Shown here: positions 1 to 9,159 of the stretch, piece after piece
Position numbering within the stretch: position 1 is the first letter of the stretch
Layout: every line of letters starts with the position of its first letter
Source of the DNA: an uncultured Kordiimonas sp.
GTDB taxonomy: Bacteria > Pseudomonadota > Alphaproteobacteria > Sphingomonadales > Kordiimonadaceae
Direction: 5' to 3'
DNA length: 64,000 nt
Assembly (NCBI GenBank): GCA_947500295.1
Contig: CANMRM010000002.1
Span: 62,001 to 126,000, forward strand
Program-made: the position numbers and the translations under genes
The notes under the pieces: model-generated
What the model was told of the DNA's origin: nothing
Databases searched by the model: none
Seen by the model: the letters and a program-made list of their open reading frames with translations, nothing else

Positions 1-213
1 GGTGATGACTGGCAAAGCTTTGTGGACAATGTACTGGCAACAACAGAAGCCTATCGGCGTCATCTGCACACAGGTGGGTTTTATGGCGCCCCCATAGTTG
101 GAAGTATCAAGCGAGATATCATTTGCCTGCTTGACCACCACACTCCTGCGGTGAATACGTTCCGAGGCCTTCTTCAGTATCTCAAGCAAAGGCCAACTGT
201 GCCCGTGGCTTGA
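1..213 (+). CDS. C-terminal end of an unidentified protein (5' end outside window)
   Basis: An open frame enters from the left edge and ends at a TGA at 211-213, giving 70 visible residues. I do not recognise the family. The visible part has no obvious membrane segment and no conserved motif I can name. A strong hairpin terminator follows at 270-295, so this is the last gene of its transcript. It is not the C-terminus of enolase, which often lies near ftsB in related genomes. Confidence 0.6.
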   Translation, partial: GDDWQSFVDNVLATTEAYRRHLHTGGFYGAPIVGSIKRDIICLLDHHTPAVNTFRGLLQYLKQRPTVPVA

Positions 214-269
214 AGCTCTGGAATAGCTTTTTCTGACGCTCCAGGGTCGGGCAGGCGGCAGAAACCTCT

Positions 270-295
270 ACACCACTGATTCAGTGGTGTTTTTT
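270..295 (+). terminator. Rho-independent terminator
   Basis: The arms ACACCACTGA (270-279) and TCAGTGGTGT (281-290) are perfect complements and are followed directly by a T run (290-295). It ends transcription of the partial gene at the left edge, so ftsB should have its own promoter in the short gap at about 296-342. Confidence 0.85.
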
Positions 296-342
296 CGCAT
301 ATTTAGCACAATTATTACTTGATCATGCGAATCGGGTGTGAG

Positions 343-666
343 ATGATTCGAATCATGGACCGAGTCGCAAATATCATGAACGGTTTGGGCCGGAACTGGG
401 TTTCCGGTTTCTGGGTATTTCTGGTGGCTTATTTCGCTTTCCACGCCTTTCAGGGCGACAACAGTATCTATGCCTTAAAAAACCTGCAGGCACAGGAAGT
501 CGAGTTACAGGCACTTGCCGACTACACTCGCCAGCGCAGGCAATTTCTCGAGTTGAAAACCTCTGCGCTTTCGCGACGCTCTGTTGATCCCGACATGCTC
601 GAAGAACAGGTAAGAAAAAAGCTTGGCTTTGCGCATCAGGATGAAGTCATCATAATGTTGCAATAG
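343..666 (+). CDS. ftsB: Septum formation initiator FtsB/DivIC family protein
   Basis: A small bitopic membrane protein: a short cytoplasmic N-terminus, one membrane segment (around GFWVFLVAYFAFHAF), then a heptad-rich coiled coil rich in Gln, Leu and Arg, and a C-terminal EEQVRKKLGF-type end. This is the FtsB/DivIC pattern; FtsB works in the divisome with FtsL and FtsQ. A position just ahead of the pyruvate dehydrogenase genes is common in Alphaproteobacteria. The ATG at 343 has a GTGTGAG-like ribosome site. The frame stays open back to a TTG at 319 and an ATG at 325, and an ATG at 355 is also possible. A hairpin terminator follows. Confidence 0.8.
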   Translation: MIRIMDRVANIMNGLGRNWVSGFWVFLVAYFAFHAFQGDNSIYALKNLQAQEVELQALADYTRQRRQFLELKTSALSRRSVDPDMLEEQVRKKLGFAHQDEVIIMLQ

Positions 667-674
667 AAACTGTT

Positions 675-705
675 ATTAACCTAACATGGGTTAATTCCTT
701 TTTTT
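675..705 (+). terminator. Rho-independent terminator after ftsB
   Basis: ATTAACC (675-681) pairs with GGTTAAT (689-695) around a 7-base loop, and a T run follows at 699-705. It separates ftsB from the pyruvate dehydrogenase operon. Confidence 0.75.
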
Positions 706-732
706 CCATGTATTTCATATATTTATATGGTG

Positions 733-761
733 TTGCAAAACGATGCCATTCCCGGTATCCA
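733..761 (+). promoter_or_regulatory. Weak candidate sigma-70 promoter for the pdh operon
   Basis: TTGCAA (733-738) and TATCCA (756-761) are separated by 17 bases. They lie between the ftsB terminator and pdhA, where an operon promoter is expected. The -10 match is poor, so this is a suggestion only. Confidence 0.25.
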
Positions 762-817
762 TAGTGCAGTTCAGATAGCGTTGGGGCGCCGCCCCACGAC
801 CTTTTTGGAAGGCCGGC

Positions 818-1849
818 ATGACCACAAAAAAACCAACCAAGAAAGCGACCTCGTCGCCGCGCAAACGCTCGGTAAAATCTTCAATTTACAAGGCTAGCAA
901 CGACGAACTCATCACCTTTTACCGGGAAATGCTTCTCATACGCCGCTTCGAAGAAAAAGCGGGCCAAATGTATGGCATGGGTTTAATTGGTGGGTTTTGC
1001 CACCTCTACATCGGACAGGAAGCCGTTGCTGTCGGGGTTCAGTCAGCGCTCAAGGAAGGTGACAAGGTTATCTCGGGATACCGGGAACATGGCCAGATGA
1101 TCGCAATGGGCTGTGACCCACGTGCAGTAATGGCAGAACTCACCGGCCGGTCCGGTGGCGTTTCCAAAGGCAAGGGCGGATCGATGCACATGTTCGATCC
1201 AGCCAAGGGCTTTTATGGTGGACACGGCATCGTCGGGGCTCAGGTGGCGTTGGGAACGGGTCTGGCATTTGCGAACAAGTACCGCAAAACCGACAACGTA
1301 TCTGTGTCCTATTTCGGAGACGGTGCGGCAAATCAGGGCCAGGTATACGAAAGTTTCAACATGGCACAAATCTGGGATTTGCCTGCCATCTTCATCATTG
1401 AGAACAATCAGTATGCCATGGGCACCAGCGTAGCGCGGGCAAGCTCACAACCTGAGCTTTTCCGCCGCGGTGAAAGTTTCAATATTGAAGGAAAGCATGT
1501 CGATGGCATGAACGTACTTGCGGTGCGTGGCGCCATGGACGAGGCAGTTAAACACTGCCGGTCGGGCAAAGGCCCCATCATCCTGGAGATGGAAACCTAT
1601 CGGTATCGCGGTCACTCCATGTCAGACCCTGCCAAGTATCGGTCAAAGGAAGAAGTCCAGAAAATGCGGGCGGAACACGATGCCATTGATCGGGTAAAGG
1701 ACATGATTCTGAAGGCTGGCGCGATGGATGAAGCCGGTTTGAAAGAGATCGACAAAGAGATTAAGGCTCGTGTTTCTGACGCCGCCACCTTTGCGCAGGA
1801 ATGCCCTGAACCAGAGCTTTCCGAACTGTATACAGATGTGTTGGCGTAA
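818..1849 (+). CDS. pdhA: Pyruvate dehydrogenase E1 component, alpha subunit
   Basis: With PdhB it decarboxylates pyruvate using thiamine diphosphate and passes the acetyl group to the lipoyl arms of the complex. The 343 residues are full length for the alphaproteobacterial two-subunit E1. The ThDP/Mg motif is present: GDG at residues 167-169 and the closing NN at 196-197. A YRGHSMSDP segment matches the conserved active-site loop of E1 alpha. The N-terminus is very basic (first ~22 residues). The ATG at 818 has GGAAGG at 807-812. It is the first gene of the run pdhA-pdhB-pdhC-cupin-lpdA-lipA; pdhB starts 13 bases on. Confidence 0.97.
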   Translation: MTTKKPTKKATSSPRKRSVKSSIYKASNDELITFYREMLLIRRFEEKAGQMYGMGLIGGFCHLYIGQEAVAVGVQSALKEGDKVISGYREHGQMIAMGCDPRAVMAELTGRSGGVSKGKGGSMHMFDPAKGFYGGHGIVGAQVALGTGLAFANKYRKTDNVSVSYFGDGAANQGQVYESFNMAQIWDLPAIFIIENNQYAMGTSVARASSQPELFRRGESFNIEGKHVDGMNVLAVRGAMDEAVKHCRSGKGPIILEMETYRYRGHSMSDPAKYRSKEEVQKMRAEHDAIDRVKDMILKAGAMDEAGLKEIDKEIKARVSDAATFAQECPEPELSELYTDVLA

Positions 1850-1862
1850 GGAGTAACCGAAT

Positions 1863-3245
1863 ATGGCCATTCAAATTACAATGCCAGCCCTGTCGCCAAC
1901 CATGGAAGAAGGCACACTGGCCTCTTGGCTCGTCAAGGAGGGCGACACTGTTACGTCCGGTGACGTGATTGCAGAAATTGAAACCGACAAAGCCACCATG
2001 GAAGTCGAGAGCATCGACGACGGCGTTGTTGCTAAAATTCTCATTGAAGCAGGCACGGACAATGTCGCCGTTGGCACATTGATCGCCGTGTTGGCGGAAG
2101 AGGGTGAAGACCCAGCTTCTGTTGACGCTTCACCTTCCGCTGCTTCACCTGAGCCCGACACGGCAGCCGCACCAGAGCCTGTTGTGACAGAATCAAGCGT
2201 ACCAGCAGCTATACCGGTTGATAATACACCCATTGAAATCGATGTGCCCGCTGGCACACCCATGACTAATCTGACGGTCAGGGAAGCTCTTCGTGATGCC
2301 ATGGCTGAAGAAATGCGCCGCGATACGGACGTGTTTGTCATGGGCGAGGAAGTGGCAGAGTATCAGGGTGCCTACAAGGTGACCCAGGGTCTTCTGGACG
2401 AATTTGGCGCCGATCGGGTTATCGATACGCCAATCACAGAACACGGTTTTGCCGGGCTTGGTGCAGGAGCTGCCTTTGCAGGCCTGAAGCCTGTCATCGA
2501 ATTCATGACATTCAACTTCGCGATGCAGGCAATAGACCACATCATCAACTCTGCTGCCAAGACACGCTATATGTCCGGTGGCCTTGTCGACTGCTCAATT
2601 GTCTTTCGTGGACCCAACGGCGCAGCCAGCAGAGTTGGCGCGCAACATAGTCAGAACTATGCGTCCTGGTACTCCAATGTGCCGGGCCTGAAGGTGATTG
2701 CACCCTATGATGCGGCCGACAATAAGGGCTTGCTTAAGGCGGCTATTCGCGACCCCAATCCAGTTGTTTTCCTTGAAAACGAATTGATGTACGGCGAAAG
2801 TTTCGATGTGCCCGAAATGGACGATTATGTTGTTCCGATCGGCAAGGCGCGTACCTTCCGCGAAGGCACGGATGTCACGATCGTCTCATACTCGATTACC
2901 GTAGGGCAGGCGCTTGAAGCCGCTGACACACTGGCAGAAGCGGGCATCAGCGCTGAAGTAATTGATTTGCGCACCATACGGCCGCTGGACATTGAAGCTG
3001 TTGTTGAAAGCGTGAAGAAAACCAATCGCTGCGTGGTGGCTGAAGAAGGCTGGCCACAGTGTTCGGTGGCAAGCGACGTGTCGGCACAGTTGATGGAACG
3101 CGCGTTTGACTGGCTCGACGCGCCTGTCACCCGTGTGAACAGTGTGGACGTACCGTTGCCGTACGCTGCGAACCTTGAAAAGGCAGCGATTGTGAAAGCA
3201 GAAGACATTGTAAAAGCGGCCAAAGCCGTTTGTTACGTGGAGTAA
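1863..3245 (+). CDS. pdhB: Pyruvate dehydrogenase E1 component, beta subunit, with N-terminal lipoyl domain
   Basis: Beta half of E1. Residues 1-78 are a biotinyl/lipoyl domain with the lipoylation site [10 protein letters not shown] (Lys43). An Ala/Pro/Glu-rich linker (~84-125) follows, then the transketolase-like E1 beta domain (from ~132, [10 protein letters not shown] and [15 protein letters not shown]) and its C-terminal domain. The extra lipoyl domain explains the 460-residue length against about 330 in plain PdhB; this architecture is known from Alphaproteobacteria. The lipoyl domain is nearly identical to that of the adjacent pdhC, which suggests duplication within the operon. pdhC starts 6 bases after the stop. 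Confidence 0.96.
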   Translation: MAIQITMPALSPTMEEGTLASWLVKEGDTVTSGDVIAEIETDKATMEVESIDDGVVAKILIEAGTDNVAVGTLIAVLAEEGEDPASVDASPSAASPEPDTAAAPEPVVTESSVPAAIPVDNTPIEIDVPAGTPMTNLTVREALRDAMAEEMRRDTDVFVMGEEVAEYQGAYKVTQGLLDEFGADRVIDTPITEHGFAGLGAGAAFAGLKPVIEFMTFNFAMQAIDHIINSAAKTRYMSGGLVDCSIVFRGPNGAASRVGAQHSQNYASWYSNVPGLKVIAPYDAADNKGLLKAAIRDPNPVVFLENELMYGESFDVPEMDDYVVPIGKARTFREGTDVTIVSYSITVGQALEAADTLAEAGISAEVIDLRTIRPLDIEAVVESVKKTNRCVVAEEGWPQCSVASDVSAQLMERAFDWLDAPVTRVNSVDVPLPYAANLEKAAIVKAEDIVKAAKAVCYVE

Positions 3246-3251
3246 CCTGCC

Positions 3252-4595
3252 ATGGCTATTGAAATTTTCATGCCCGCCCTGTCGCCCACAATGGAAGAGG
3301 GTACGCTTGCAAGCTGGCTCGTCAAGGAAGGCGACACGGTATCATCCGGCGATGTCATCGCGGAGATCGAAACAGATAAGGCCACCATGGAAGTCGAAAG
3401 CATCGATGATGGCGTGATGGCAAAGATTCTGGTAGAGGCAGGCACTGACAATGTGCCTGTCGGCCAGATCATCGCGATCATGGCGGAAGAGGGCGAAGAC
3501 GTCGCAGACATTGAGGTGCCTTCGTCCGCCTCAGCGCCAGCCGCATCAAAGGTGGAGGAGGCTGCAATACCAGCAGCCGCTGAAGTAGAAGGCTCAGAGC
3601 CTGCCAGGGTTTCACCACAGATCACGGACGCCGTTACGCAAACAAATGTTAAGACCTTAGGGGCCGGAGAACGCATCAAAGCGTCCCCCCTCGCGAAACG
3701 CATCGCGGCGAATGAAGGCATCGATATTGCCAGCATTGGTGGCACCGGGCCACATGGCCGGATCGTCAAACGTGACGTTGAAACAGCACTCGCTGGTGGA
3801 ACTGCGACTGCGGCAACCGCACCCTCGATGCCTGCGCCCACAGCAGCAGCACCGGCCGCTGTGGCAACTCCCAATGCTGCGGTCATCTATCCGCCGCATG
3901 ATGATATTCCGTTCCGGGAAGAACGCTTGTCAAACATGCGTAAAACGATCGCAAAACGCCTCACGGAATCCAAGACCACGGTGCCGCACTTCTACCTCAC
4001 CATTGAATGCGAGATCGACAAGCTCCTGGTCCAGCGTAAAGAATTGAACGAGAAGCTCTCCGACAGCGGCATCAAAATCTCGGTAAATGATTTTATTATC
4101 CGCGCTTGTGGCTTGGCGCTTCGAAAAGTGCCTGCTGCAAACGTTCAGTTTGCCGGCGACAAGATGTATTGGTACGAACGCGCCGACATCTCGATGGCAG
4201 TCGCTATCGATGGCGGCCTCGTAACACCGGTTATCAGGGGCGCCGACCAGATGGGACTGGCCGACATTGCCGCCGCGTCCAAAGAGCTTGCACTTAAGGC
4301 CCGTGACGGCAAACTCCTGCCTGAGGATTACGCAGGTGGTACATTCTCCATTTCCAATCTCGGCATGTTTGGCATCAAGGAATTTTCCGCCGTAATCAAC
4401 CCGCCGCAAGGTGCAATACTTGCCATTGGTGCAGGTGAACAGCGGCCCGTTGTCAAGGATGGGGCCCTTGCGGTCGCGACCGTGATGAGCTGTACGATCA
4501 GCTGCGACCACAGGGCTGTGGATGGTGCCGTTGGCGCCGAGTTCCTTGCTGCCTTCAAGGGCTTCATTGAAGACCCTATCACAATGCTGTTGTGA
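3252..4595 (+). CDS. pdhC: Dihydrolipoamide acetyltransferase (E2) of pyruvate dehydrogenase
   Basis: Core enzyme that moves the acetyl group from lipoyl-lysine to CoA. Domains: lipoyl domain 1-78 (Lys43), linker, peripheral subunit-binding domain ~143-178 (ASPLAKRIAANEGID and GTGPHGRIVKRDV), a second Ala/Pro/Thr linker, and the catalytic acyltransferase domain from ~215. The active-site motif DHRAVDG (His420, Asp424) lies near the C-terminus. With 447 residues it is full length and has a single lipoyl domain. The operon continues into a cupin gene 10 bases on. Confidence 0.96.
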   Translation: MAIEIFMPALSPTMEEGTLASWLVKEGDTVSSGDVIAEIETDKATMEVESIDDGVMAKILVEAGTDNVPVGQIIAIMAEEGEDVADIEVPSSASAPAASKVEEAAIPAAAEVEGSEPARVSPQITDAVTQTNVKTLGAGERIKASPLAKRIAANEGIDIASIGGTGPHGRIVKRDVETALAGGTATAATAPSMPAPTAAAPAAVATPNAAVIYPPHDDIPFREERLSNMRKTIAKRLTESKTTVPHFYLTIECEIDKLLVQRKELNEKLSDSGIKISVNDFIIRACGLALRKVPAANVQFAGDKMYWYERADISMAVAIDGGLVTPVIRGADQMGLADIAAASKELALKARDGKLLPEDYAGGTFSISNLGMFGIKEFSAVINPPQGAILAIGAGEQRPVVKDGALAVATVMSCTISCDHRAVDGAVGAEFLAAFKGFIEDPITMLL

Positions 4596-4605
4596 GGGCA
4601 GGCTC

Positions 4606-4965
4606 ATGCAAGCAATCAACCTGAAACAAAAGCTCGACCTGTTCAATGACACCTGGACGCCCAAGATTGTCAGCCAGCTCGACGATAATCATGTGTATCT
4701 CGCCAAACTGGAAGGTGACTTCATCTGGCATACGCACGATGACCAGGACGAGATGTTCCTGGTGGTTGACGGCCAACTGAGGCTCGACTTTCGCGACAAA
4801 CAAGTATGGTTGGAAGTAGGTGAAATGCTCGTTGTACCAAAAGGGGTGGAACATAAACCCTATGCCCCGGAGGGCGCCAGTGTACTGATCATTGAAAAGG
4901 CGGACACCGACCACACCGGCGGCATCGATGACCCGCTGCGCAAGGAAAATCACGACCATATCTAA
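4606..4965 (+). CDS. Small cupin-domain protein
   Basis: A 119-residue single-domain cupin. Metal ligands are visible: the HTHDDQDEMF stretch (two His and a Glu) in cupin motif 1, with G(x)5 patterns, and the His of VPKGVEH in motif 2. The family includes small enzymes and ligand-binding proteins; the substrate here is not evident. ATG 4606 has GAGGG about 8 bases upstream; an upstream in-frame ATG at 4522 lies inside pdhC and is rejected. The gene sits between the E2 and E3 genes in a tight operon, so a link to the complex is possible but unproven. Confidence 0.85.
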   Translation: MQAINLKQKLDLFNDTWTPKIVSQLDDNHVYLAKLEGDFIWHTHDDQDEMFLVVDGQLRLDFRDKQVWLEVGEMLVVPKGVEHKPYAPEGASVLIIEKADTDHTGGIDDPLRKENHDHI

Positions 4966-4973
4966 CGGCTAAA

Positions 4974-4988
4974 GGGTGAGCGTCACCC
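4974..4988 (+). other. Small hairpin ahead of lpdA
   Basis: GGGTGA (4974-4979) and TCACCC (4983-4988) form a 6-bp stem with a 3-base loop between the cupin stop and the AAAGGA ribosome site of lpdA. There is no T run, so it is not a standard terminator. It could be an mRNA stability or processing element. Confidence 0.35.
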
Positions 4989-5006
4989 GTAAAGGACATA
5001 CATCTC

Positions 5007-6404
5007 ATGAGCAATTCATTTGACCTGATTGTTATTGGCGGTGGCCCCGGTGGCTATGTTGCGGCGATTCGCGCCAGCCAGTTGGGTATGAAGGTCGCAT
5101 GCGTTGAGCGGGAAAACCTGGGCGGCATTTGCCTGAACTGGGGCTGTATCCCAACCAAAGCGTTACTGCGGTCCGCGGAGGTCTTTCATCTTGCCAAACA
5201 TGGAGCAGAGTTCGGCCTGAAAATCGGGCAAGTAGAGTTTGACTTTGAGGCGATTGTGAAACGCAGCCGCGGTGTCGCGGGACAGCTCTCCGGCGGCATC
5301 AAAACTCTGTTCAAGAAAAACAAAGTTACTCACATCGCCGGGGAAGCGGCGTTCAAGTCGGCAAACACTCTGACTGTCAAAGCACCAGACGGCAAAATAG
5401 CCGACTATTCTGCCAAAAATATTATCATTGCCACAGGTGCTCGTGCACGTGAACTGCCACACCTGAAGGCTGACGGCGAAACAGTCTGGAGCTATCGCCA
5501 CGCGCTCGCCCCGAACATGATGCCGAAAAAACTGCTCGTTATCGGTTCTGGCGCCATCGGCATCGAGTTCGCCAGTTTCTTCAATGAATTCGGCAGCGAT
5601 GTAACGGTCGTCGAGATGATGGACCGCGTGCTGCCCGTAGAGGACGCAGAAGTCTCCGCATTTGCCGAAAAATCATTCAAAAAACAGGGCATGACCGTCA
5701 TGACCTCCGCATCTGTCACGGAACTGAAGCGGGGAAAAAACAACGTCACCTGCGTCATTGAAGCCAAAGGCAAAAAGCAGGAAATTACAGTTGACCGCGT
5801 GATCCTTGCAATCGGCATTACAGGCAATGTTGAGAACATCGGGCTGGAAAAAATCGACGTGAAGGTCGACCGGGGCCATATCGCGGCAGACGGCTATGGC
5901 CAAACGGGCGTGCCCGGTGTCTGGGCAATTGGTGATGTTGCCGGACCGCCCTGGCTTGCTCACAAAGCCAGCCACGAAGGCATCATTGCTGTAGAGAAGA
6001 TGGCCGGAATGAAAGACGTGCATCCAATGGACACGGGTAACATACCTGGCTGTACCTACTGCCGGCCGCAGGTGGCAAGCGTCGGCATGACCGAGGCGGC
6101 TGCAAAAGATGCAGGGCATGACGTCCGTGTCGGGAAATTCCCTTTCATCGGCAATGGCAAAGCCATTGCGCTCGGTGAAGCGGAGGGTTTTGTCAAAACT
6201 GTCTTTGACAAAAAGACCGGGGAACTGCTGGGCGCCCACATGATTGGCGCGGAAGTAACGGAGCTCATCCAGGGCTACACGGTTGCCCGAACACTGGAGA
6301 GTACAGAAGCTGAATTGATGCATACCGTATTCCCGCACCCGACTTTGAGCGAAATGATGCATGAAAGCGTCCTGGACGCGTATGATCGCGTCATCCACTT
6401 CTAG
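5007..6404 (+). CDS. lpdA: Dihydrolipoyl dehydrogenase (E3)
   Basis: FAD enzyme that reoxidises dihydrolipoyl groups with NAD+. The FAD-binding GGGPGG is at residues 11-16, the redox-active pair is Cys42/Cys47 in GGICLNWGC, the NAD-binding fold is around VIGSGAIGIEFASFF, and the C-terminal dimerisation domain holds the catalytic His444-Pro with Glu449 (HPTLSE). The 465 residues are full length. ATG 5007 follows AAAGGA. It belongs with pdhA-pdhB-pdhC and is followed by lipA. Confidence 0.96.
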   Translation: MSNSFDLIVIGGGPGGYVAAIRASQLGMKVACVERENLGGICLNWGCIPTKALLRSAEVFHLAKHGAEFGLKIGQVEFDFEAIVKRSRGVAGQLSGGIKTLFKKNKVTHIAGEAAFKSANTLTVKAPDGKIADYSAKNIIIATGARARELPHLKADGETVWSYRHALAPNMMPKKLLVIGSGAIGIEFASFFNEFGSDVTVVEMMDRVLPVEDAEVSAFAEKSFKKQGMTVMTSASVTELKRGKNNVTCVIEAKGKKQEITVDRVILAIGITGNVENIGLEKIDVKVDRGHIAADGYGQTGVPGVWAIGDVAGPPWLAHKASHEGIIAVEKMAGMKDVHPMDTGNIPGCTYCRPQVASVGMTEAAAKDAGHDVRVGKFPFIGNGKAIALGEAEGFVKTVFDKKTGELLGAHMIGAEVTELIQGYTVARTLESTEAELMHTVFPHPTLSEMMHESVLDAYDRVIHF

Positions 6405-6524
6405 AGTGGGTCGCCCGAAAACAGGGAGCTATGCTGCTATAGACACGGGCCATGCGCTCCGGTACAAGCAGCCACGCGAATATTAGAGGGGCATGATCGC
6501 TCCCGACCCGCTAGGATAAACTTG

Positions 6525-6536
6525 GATTGCGCAATC
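6525..6536. promoter_or_regulatory. 12-bp perfect palindrome upstream of lipA
   Basis: GATTGCGCAATC is a perfect palindrome 32 bases before the lipA start, in the 164-base gap after lpdA. It could be an operator for a dimeric regulator, or chance. I see no terminator and no convincing promoter in the rest of the gap (6405-6568). Confidence 0.25.
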
Positions 6537-6568
6537 GAAACAACGGATGAAAGTGTGAGTAAAGACAC

Positions 6569-7483
6569 ATGAACAAACCGGCAAATAGCGAACAGTTTCA
6601 GCGCAAACCAAGCTGGATCAGGGTCAAGGCTCCTGTCAGCCGCGAGTATCAGGAAACGCGCAAGCTGATGCGTGACAAAAATCTGCATACCGTGTGCGAG
6701 GAAGCTGCATGCCCCAACATCGGCGAATGCTGGTCCAAGAAGCATGCAACAGTCATGATTTTGGGTGACACCTGCACGCGCGCCTGCGCCTTCTGCAACA
6801 TTAAAACCGGGCGCCCCATGGCAGTTGACCCAATGGAGCCCTTCAACACAGCAGAAGCCTGCGCAGCGATGGGCCTGTCGCACATCGTCATCACATCAGT
6901 TGACCGTGACGACCTTGAAGATGGTGGTGCTGACCAGTTTGTCAAAGTGATCAAGGCGATCCGGGAAATGAGCCCGGAAACAACGATTGAGATTCTCACA
7001 CCTGATTTCCGGAACAAGCCAGGCTCGATCGAAAAAGTTGCTGAAGCCAAGCCGGACGTTTTCAACCACAACCTTGAAACAGTGCCACGGAATTATCCAA
7101 AAATCCGACCCGGCGCGCGCTACTATCATTCCATTCGGCTTCTCGAAACCGTCAAGAAAGTAGACCCGTCCATCTTCACCAAATCCGGCATCATGGTTGG
7201 CCTGGGCGAAGAACGCCTGGAGGTCAGTCAGGTAATGGACGACATGCGGATGGCGGACATCGATTTCATGACGATCGGACAGTATCTGCAACCCACACCA
7301 CGCCATGCTAAAGTTGAACGCTTTGTCACACCTGATGAGTTCAAAGCCTATGAACGCATGGGCAAAGGCAAAGGCTTCCTGCTGATTTCAGCAACGCCGC
7401 TCACGCGCTCCAGCTACCATGCAGGCGATGACTTCGCGAAATTGCGGGCAGCCCGTGAAAAGCAGTTGGCCTCTCAAGCCTGA
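6569..7483 (+). CDS. lipA: Lipoyl synthase
   Basis: Radical SAM enzyme that inserts two sulfurs into protein-bound octanoyl groups, making the lipoyl cofactor of PdhB and PdhC. Both iron-sulfur motifs are intact: Cys43/48/54 ([12 protein letters not shown], auxiliary cluster) and Cys69/73/76 ([11 protein letters not shown] cluster). The C-terminal RSSYHAG segment, with the conserved Ser, is present. The 304 residues are full length. Its position behind the pdh genes matches its role. No lipB is seen in the window. Confidence 0.96.
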   Translation: MNKPANSEQFQRKPSWIRVKAPVSREYQETRKLMRDKNLHTVCEEAACPNIGECWSKKHATVMILGDTCTRACAFCNIKTGRPMAVDPMEPFNTAEACAAMGLSHIVITSVDRDDLEDGGADQFVKVIKAIREMSPETTIEILTPDFRNKPGSIEKVAEAKPDVFNHNLETVPRNYPKIRPGARYYHSIRLLETVKKVDPSIFTKSGIMVGLGEERLEVSQVMDDMRMADIDFMTIGQYLQPTPRHAKVERFVTPDEFKAYERMGKGKGFLLISATPLTRSSYHAGDDFAKLRAAREKQLASQA

Positions 7484-7528
7484 TATTTCAAATTGACGCC
7501 TTCCCCAAATGAGTAGTTAAATTGGGCT

Positions 7529-8314
7529 ATGGAGAATTTGGCGTCAGACCAGAGCAGAATGGCAACCATTTGCCGAAACTGTGGTGCAGCTTTGGGCGGC
7601 CGTTTCTGCCATGAATGCGGTCAAAAACATGTCGAAGGACGGCTCGACACCCGCGCCGTGTTCGCTCAGTTTTTTGAAGCACTTACCGAGTCCGACAGCA
7701 CCTTCTGGCAAACCCTTCGCAAATTAACCCGAAACCCCGGTAAAGTAGCCCTTGATTATATCGAGGGCGGTCGGGCGCAATATTTAAACCCGGTTCGGTT
7801 TCTGCTTGTTACTTTCACGATCTATATCGGCCTGATGGTGGTTACAGGCGCCCAACTTGACATTGCCAGTCGTGTATTCATCCCAGGCAACGAGCAGCCA
7901 ACAGGTGTGGAAGCGTCAAGCTATGCACAGTCGCTCATTTCCATCATCGCAACCCAGATGGATATGATTGTCCTTGTCGTCATTCCGCTTCTAACACTTT
8001 TTGTCCGGTTTCAGTACTGGCGGTCCGGTCGCAACTACGCGGAAACCTTCACCTTCATCTGTTTTGTTTTTGGGTTGGGATATCTGTATGGTTCACTGAC
8101 CGTGCCCATCCAGTTTATCTTTGGCACTTTCACTACGGTCTTTAAAAACCTGATCACTGTCGGCCTTTTCATCCAGGGCGCTCGAACCTTTTACGGTCTC
8201 GGTTGGGGCAGGGCCATTCTGGGAGGTGCGATCACGGCGTTGCTATATCTGGTAACCATGACGATGGTTATCAGAGTGGTGGCATTCGCTTCGGTCCTGA
8301 TCGATGCTCTCTAA
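7529..8314 (+). CDS. DUF3667-like membrane protein with N-terminal zinc ribbon
   Basis: A 261-residue protein. Residues ~15-33 hold two CxxC pairs (CRNCG and CHECGQ), a zinc ribbon. Then comes the segment NPGKVALDYIEGGRAQYLNP characteristic of DUF3667 proteins, followed by about four or five hydrophobic membrane spans. No biochemical function is known for the family. The ATG at 7529 is used here; a second ATG at 7559 (MATICRNCG) would also keep the zinc ribbon. It lies between lipA and a COQ10-like gene in the same direction. Confidence 0.75.
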   Translation: MENLASDQSRMATICRNCGAALGGRFCHECGQKHVEGRLDTRAVFAQFFEALTESDSTFWQTLRKLTRNPGKVALDYIEGGRAQYLNPVRFLLVTFTIYIGLMVVTGAQLDIASRVFIPGNEQPTGVEASSYAQSLISIIATQMDMIVLVVIPLLTLFVRFQYWRSGRNYAETFTFICFVFGLGYLYGSLTVPIQFIFGTFTTVFKNLITVGLFIQGARTFYGLGWGRAILGGAITALLYLVTMTMVIRVVAFASVLIDAL

Positions 8315-8372
8315 AAGCTTTACGATTGAGTATCAAGAAGCTAAACCCAACCGGCACCGATAACGTGAGCTT

Positions 8373-8804
8373 ATGCCAAAACACACCGAACAAAAACTCC
8401 TGCCCTACAGCCAGCAGCAGCTCTTTGCTCTGGTGTCTGATGTCGGGCGCTATCCTGAATTTTTGCCCTGGTGTATCGGGGCGAGGGTGTATAATCGGCA
8501 GCCAGAGCGTTTCGACGCAGATGTGATCATAGGTTTCAAGATGTTCAGGGAAAAATTCACGTCCCGCGTCACGTTCGAAGAGCACAGGTCTGTGGATGTC
8601 GACTATATAACCGGACCGATGAAACGGCTTTATAATCACTGGCGTTTTGTCCCTCAGGAAACGGGCTGCCTTGTGGACTTTGAAGTCGATTTCGAGTTCG
8701 ACAGTCGTATGCTCGAACAGATGATCGGCAAGGTTTTCACCGAAGCAACCGAGCGTATGATAGGCGCGTTTGAAAACCGCGCTCATGCCCTTTATGGCCC
8801 TTGA
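8373..8804 (+). CDS. COQ10/RatA-like START-domain protein
   Basis: A 143-residue single START/polyketide-cyclase-type domain. Recognisable features are the opening LLPYSQQQLFALVSDVGRYP and FLPWC, then FEVDFEFDS and a C-terminal helix. The family binds ubiquinone (Coq10, respiratory electron transfer) and includes E. coli RatA, described as a ribosome-association toxin. In Alphaproteobacteria a gene of this type commonly follows lipA, which favours the quinone-binding role; this is inference from context. Confidence 0.85.
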   Translation: MPKHTEQKLLPYSQQQLFALVSDVGRYPEFLPWCIGARVYNRQPERFDADVIIGFKMFREKFTSRVTFEEHRSVDVDYITGPMKRLYNHWRFVPQETGCLVDFEVDFEFDSRMLEQMIGKVFTEATERMIGAFENRAHALYGP

Positions 8805-8874
8805 TGACCGTCAAATACTTCAAATGATTGGTGCAGTAGAGTTCCTTCATCGTCATCAATGATGGAGACGCACG

Positions 8875-9159
8875 ATGGGATCATTTCTTCACAACCTGAT
8901 GGAAGGCCTGCGCGGCCGGGAACAATTTCTTGAAGACAAGGCCGAAAAACTGTCGGCCGAAGCCAAGGGCGATGATACGTACATGGCAGAGTATGTTGCG
9001 CTGCAGCGGGACCTGGATACGTTCAAGGCCCGGTTGGCTGAGCTGCAGGAAAAAGGCGAAGACTACGATGAGCACTTTGAACGAAAGATCAAAGATGATC
9101 ACCGACAGTTGGAGGTCAAGATCGATACCTGGGCGAAATCCTGGGATGACAAATCTTAA
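8875..9159 (+). CDS. Small coiled-coil protein of unknown function
   Basis: A 94-residue hydrophilic protein, very rich in Glu, Lys, Asp and Leu. Most of residues 8-90 read as alpha-helix with heptad spacing (AEYVALQRDLDTFKARLAEL). There is no signal peptide or membrane span. ATG 8875 is preceded by GGAGACGC. Its end overlaps the convergent gene stop by 4 bases (9156-9159). I do not recognise the family. Confidence 0.65.
   Translation: MGSFLHNLMEGLRGREQFLEDKAEKLSAEAKGDDTYMAEYVALQRDLDTFKARLAELQEKGEDYDEHFERKIKDDHRQLEVKIDTWAKSWDDKS

Noticed and set aside
3930-4664. A 244-codon leftward open frame antisense to pdhC
   Set aside because: The E2 catalytic domain is unambiguous on the other strand. 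The antisense product is Cys/His-rich with no family resemblance.
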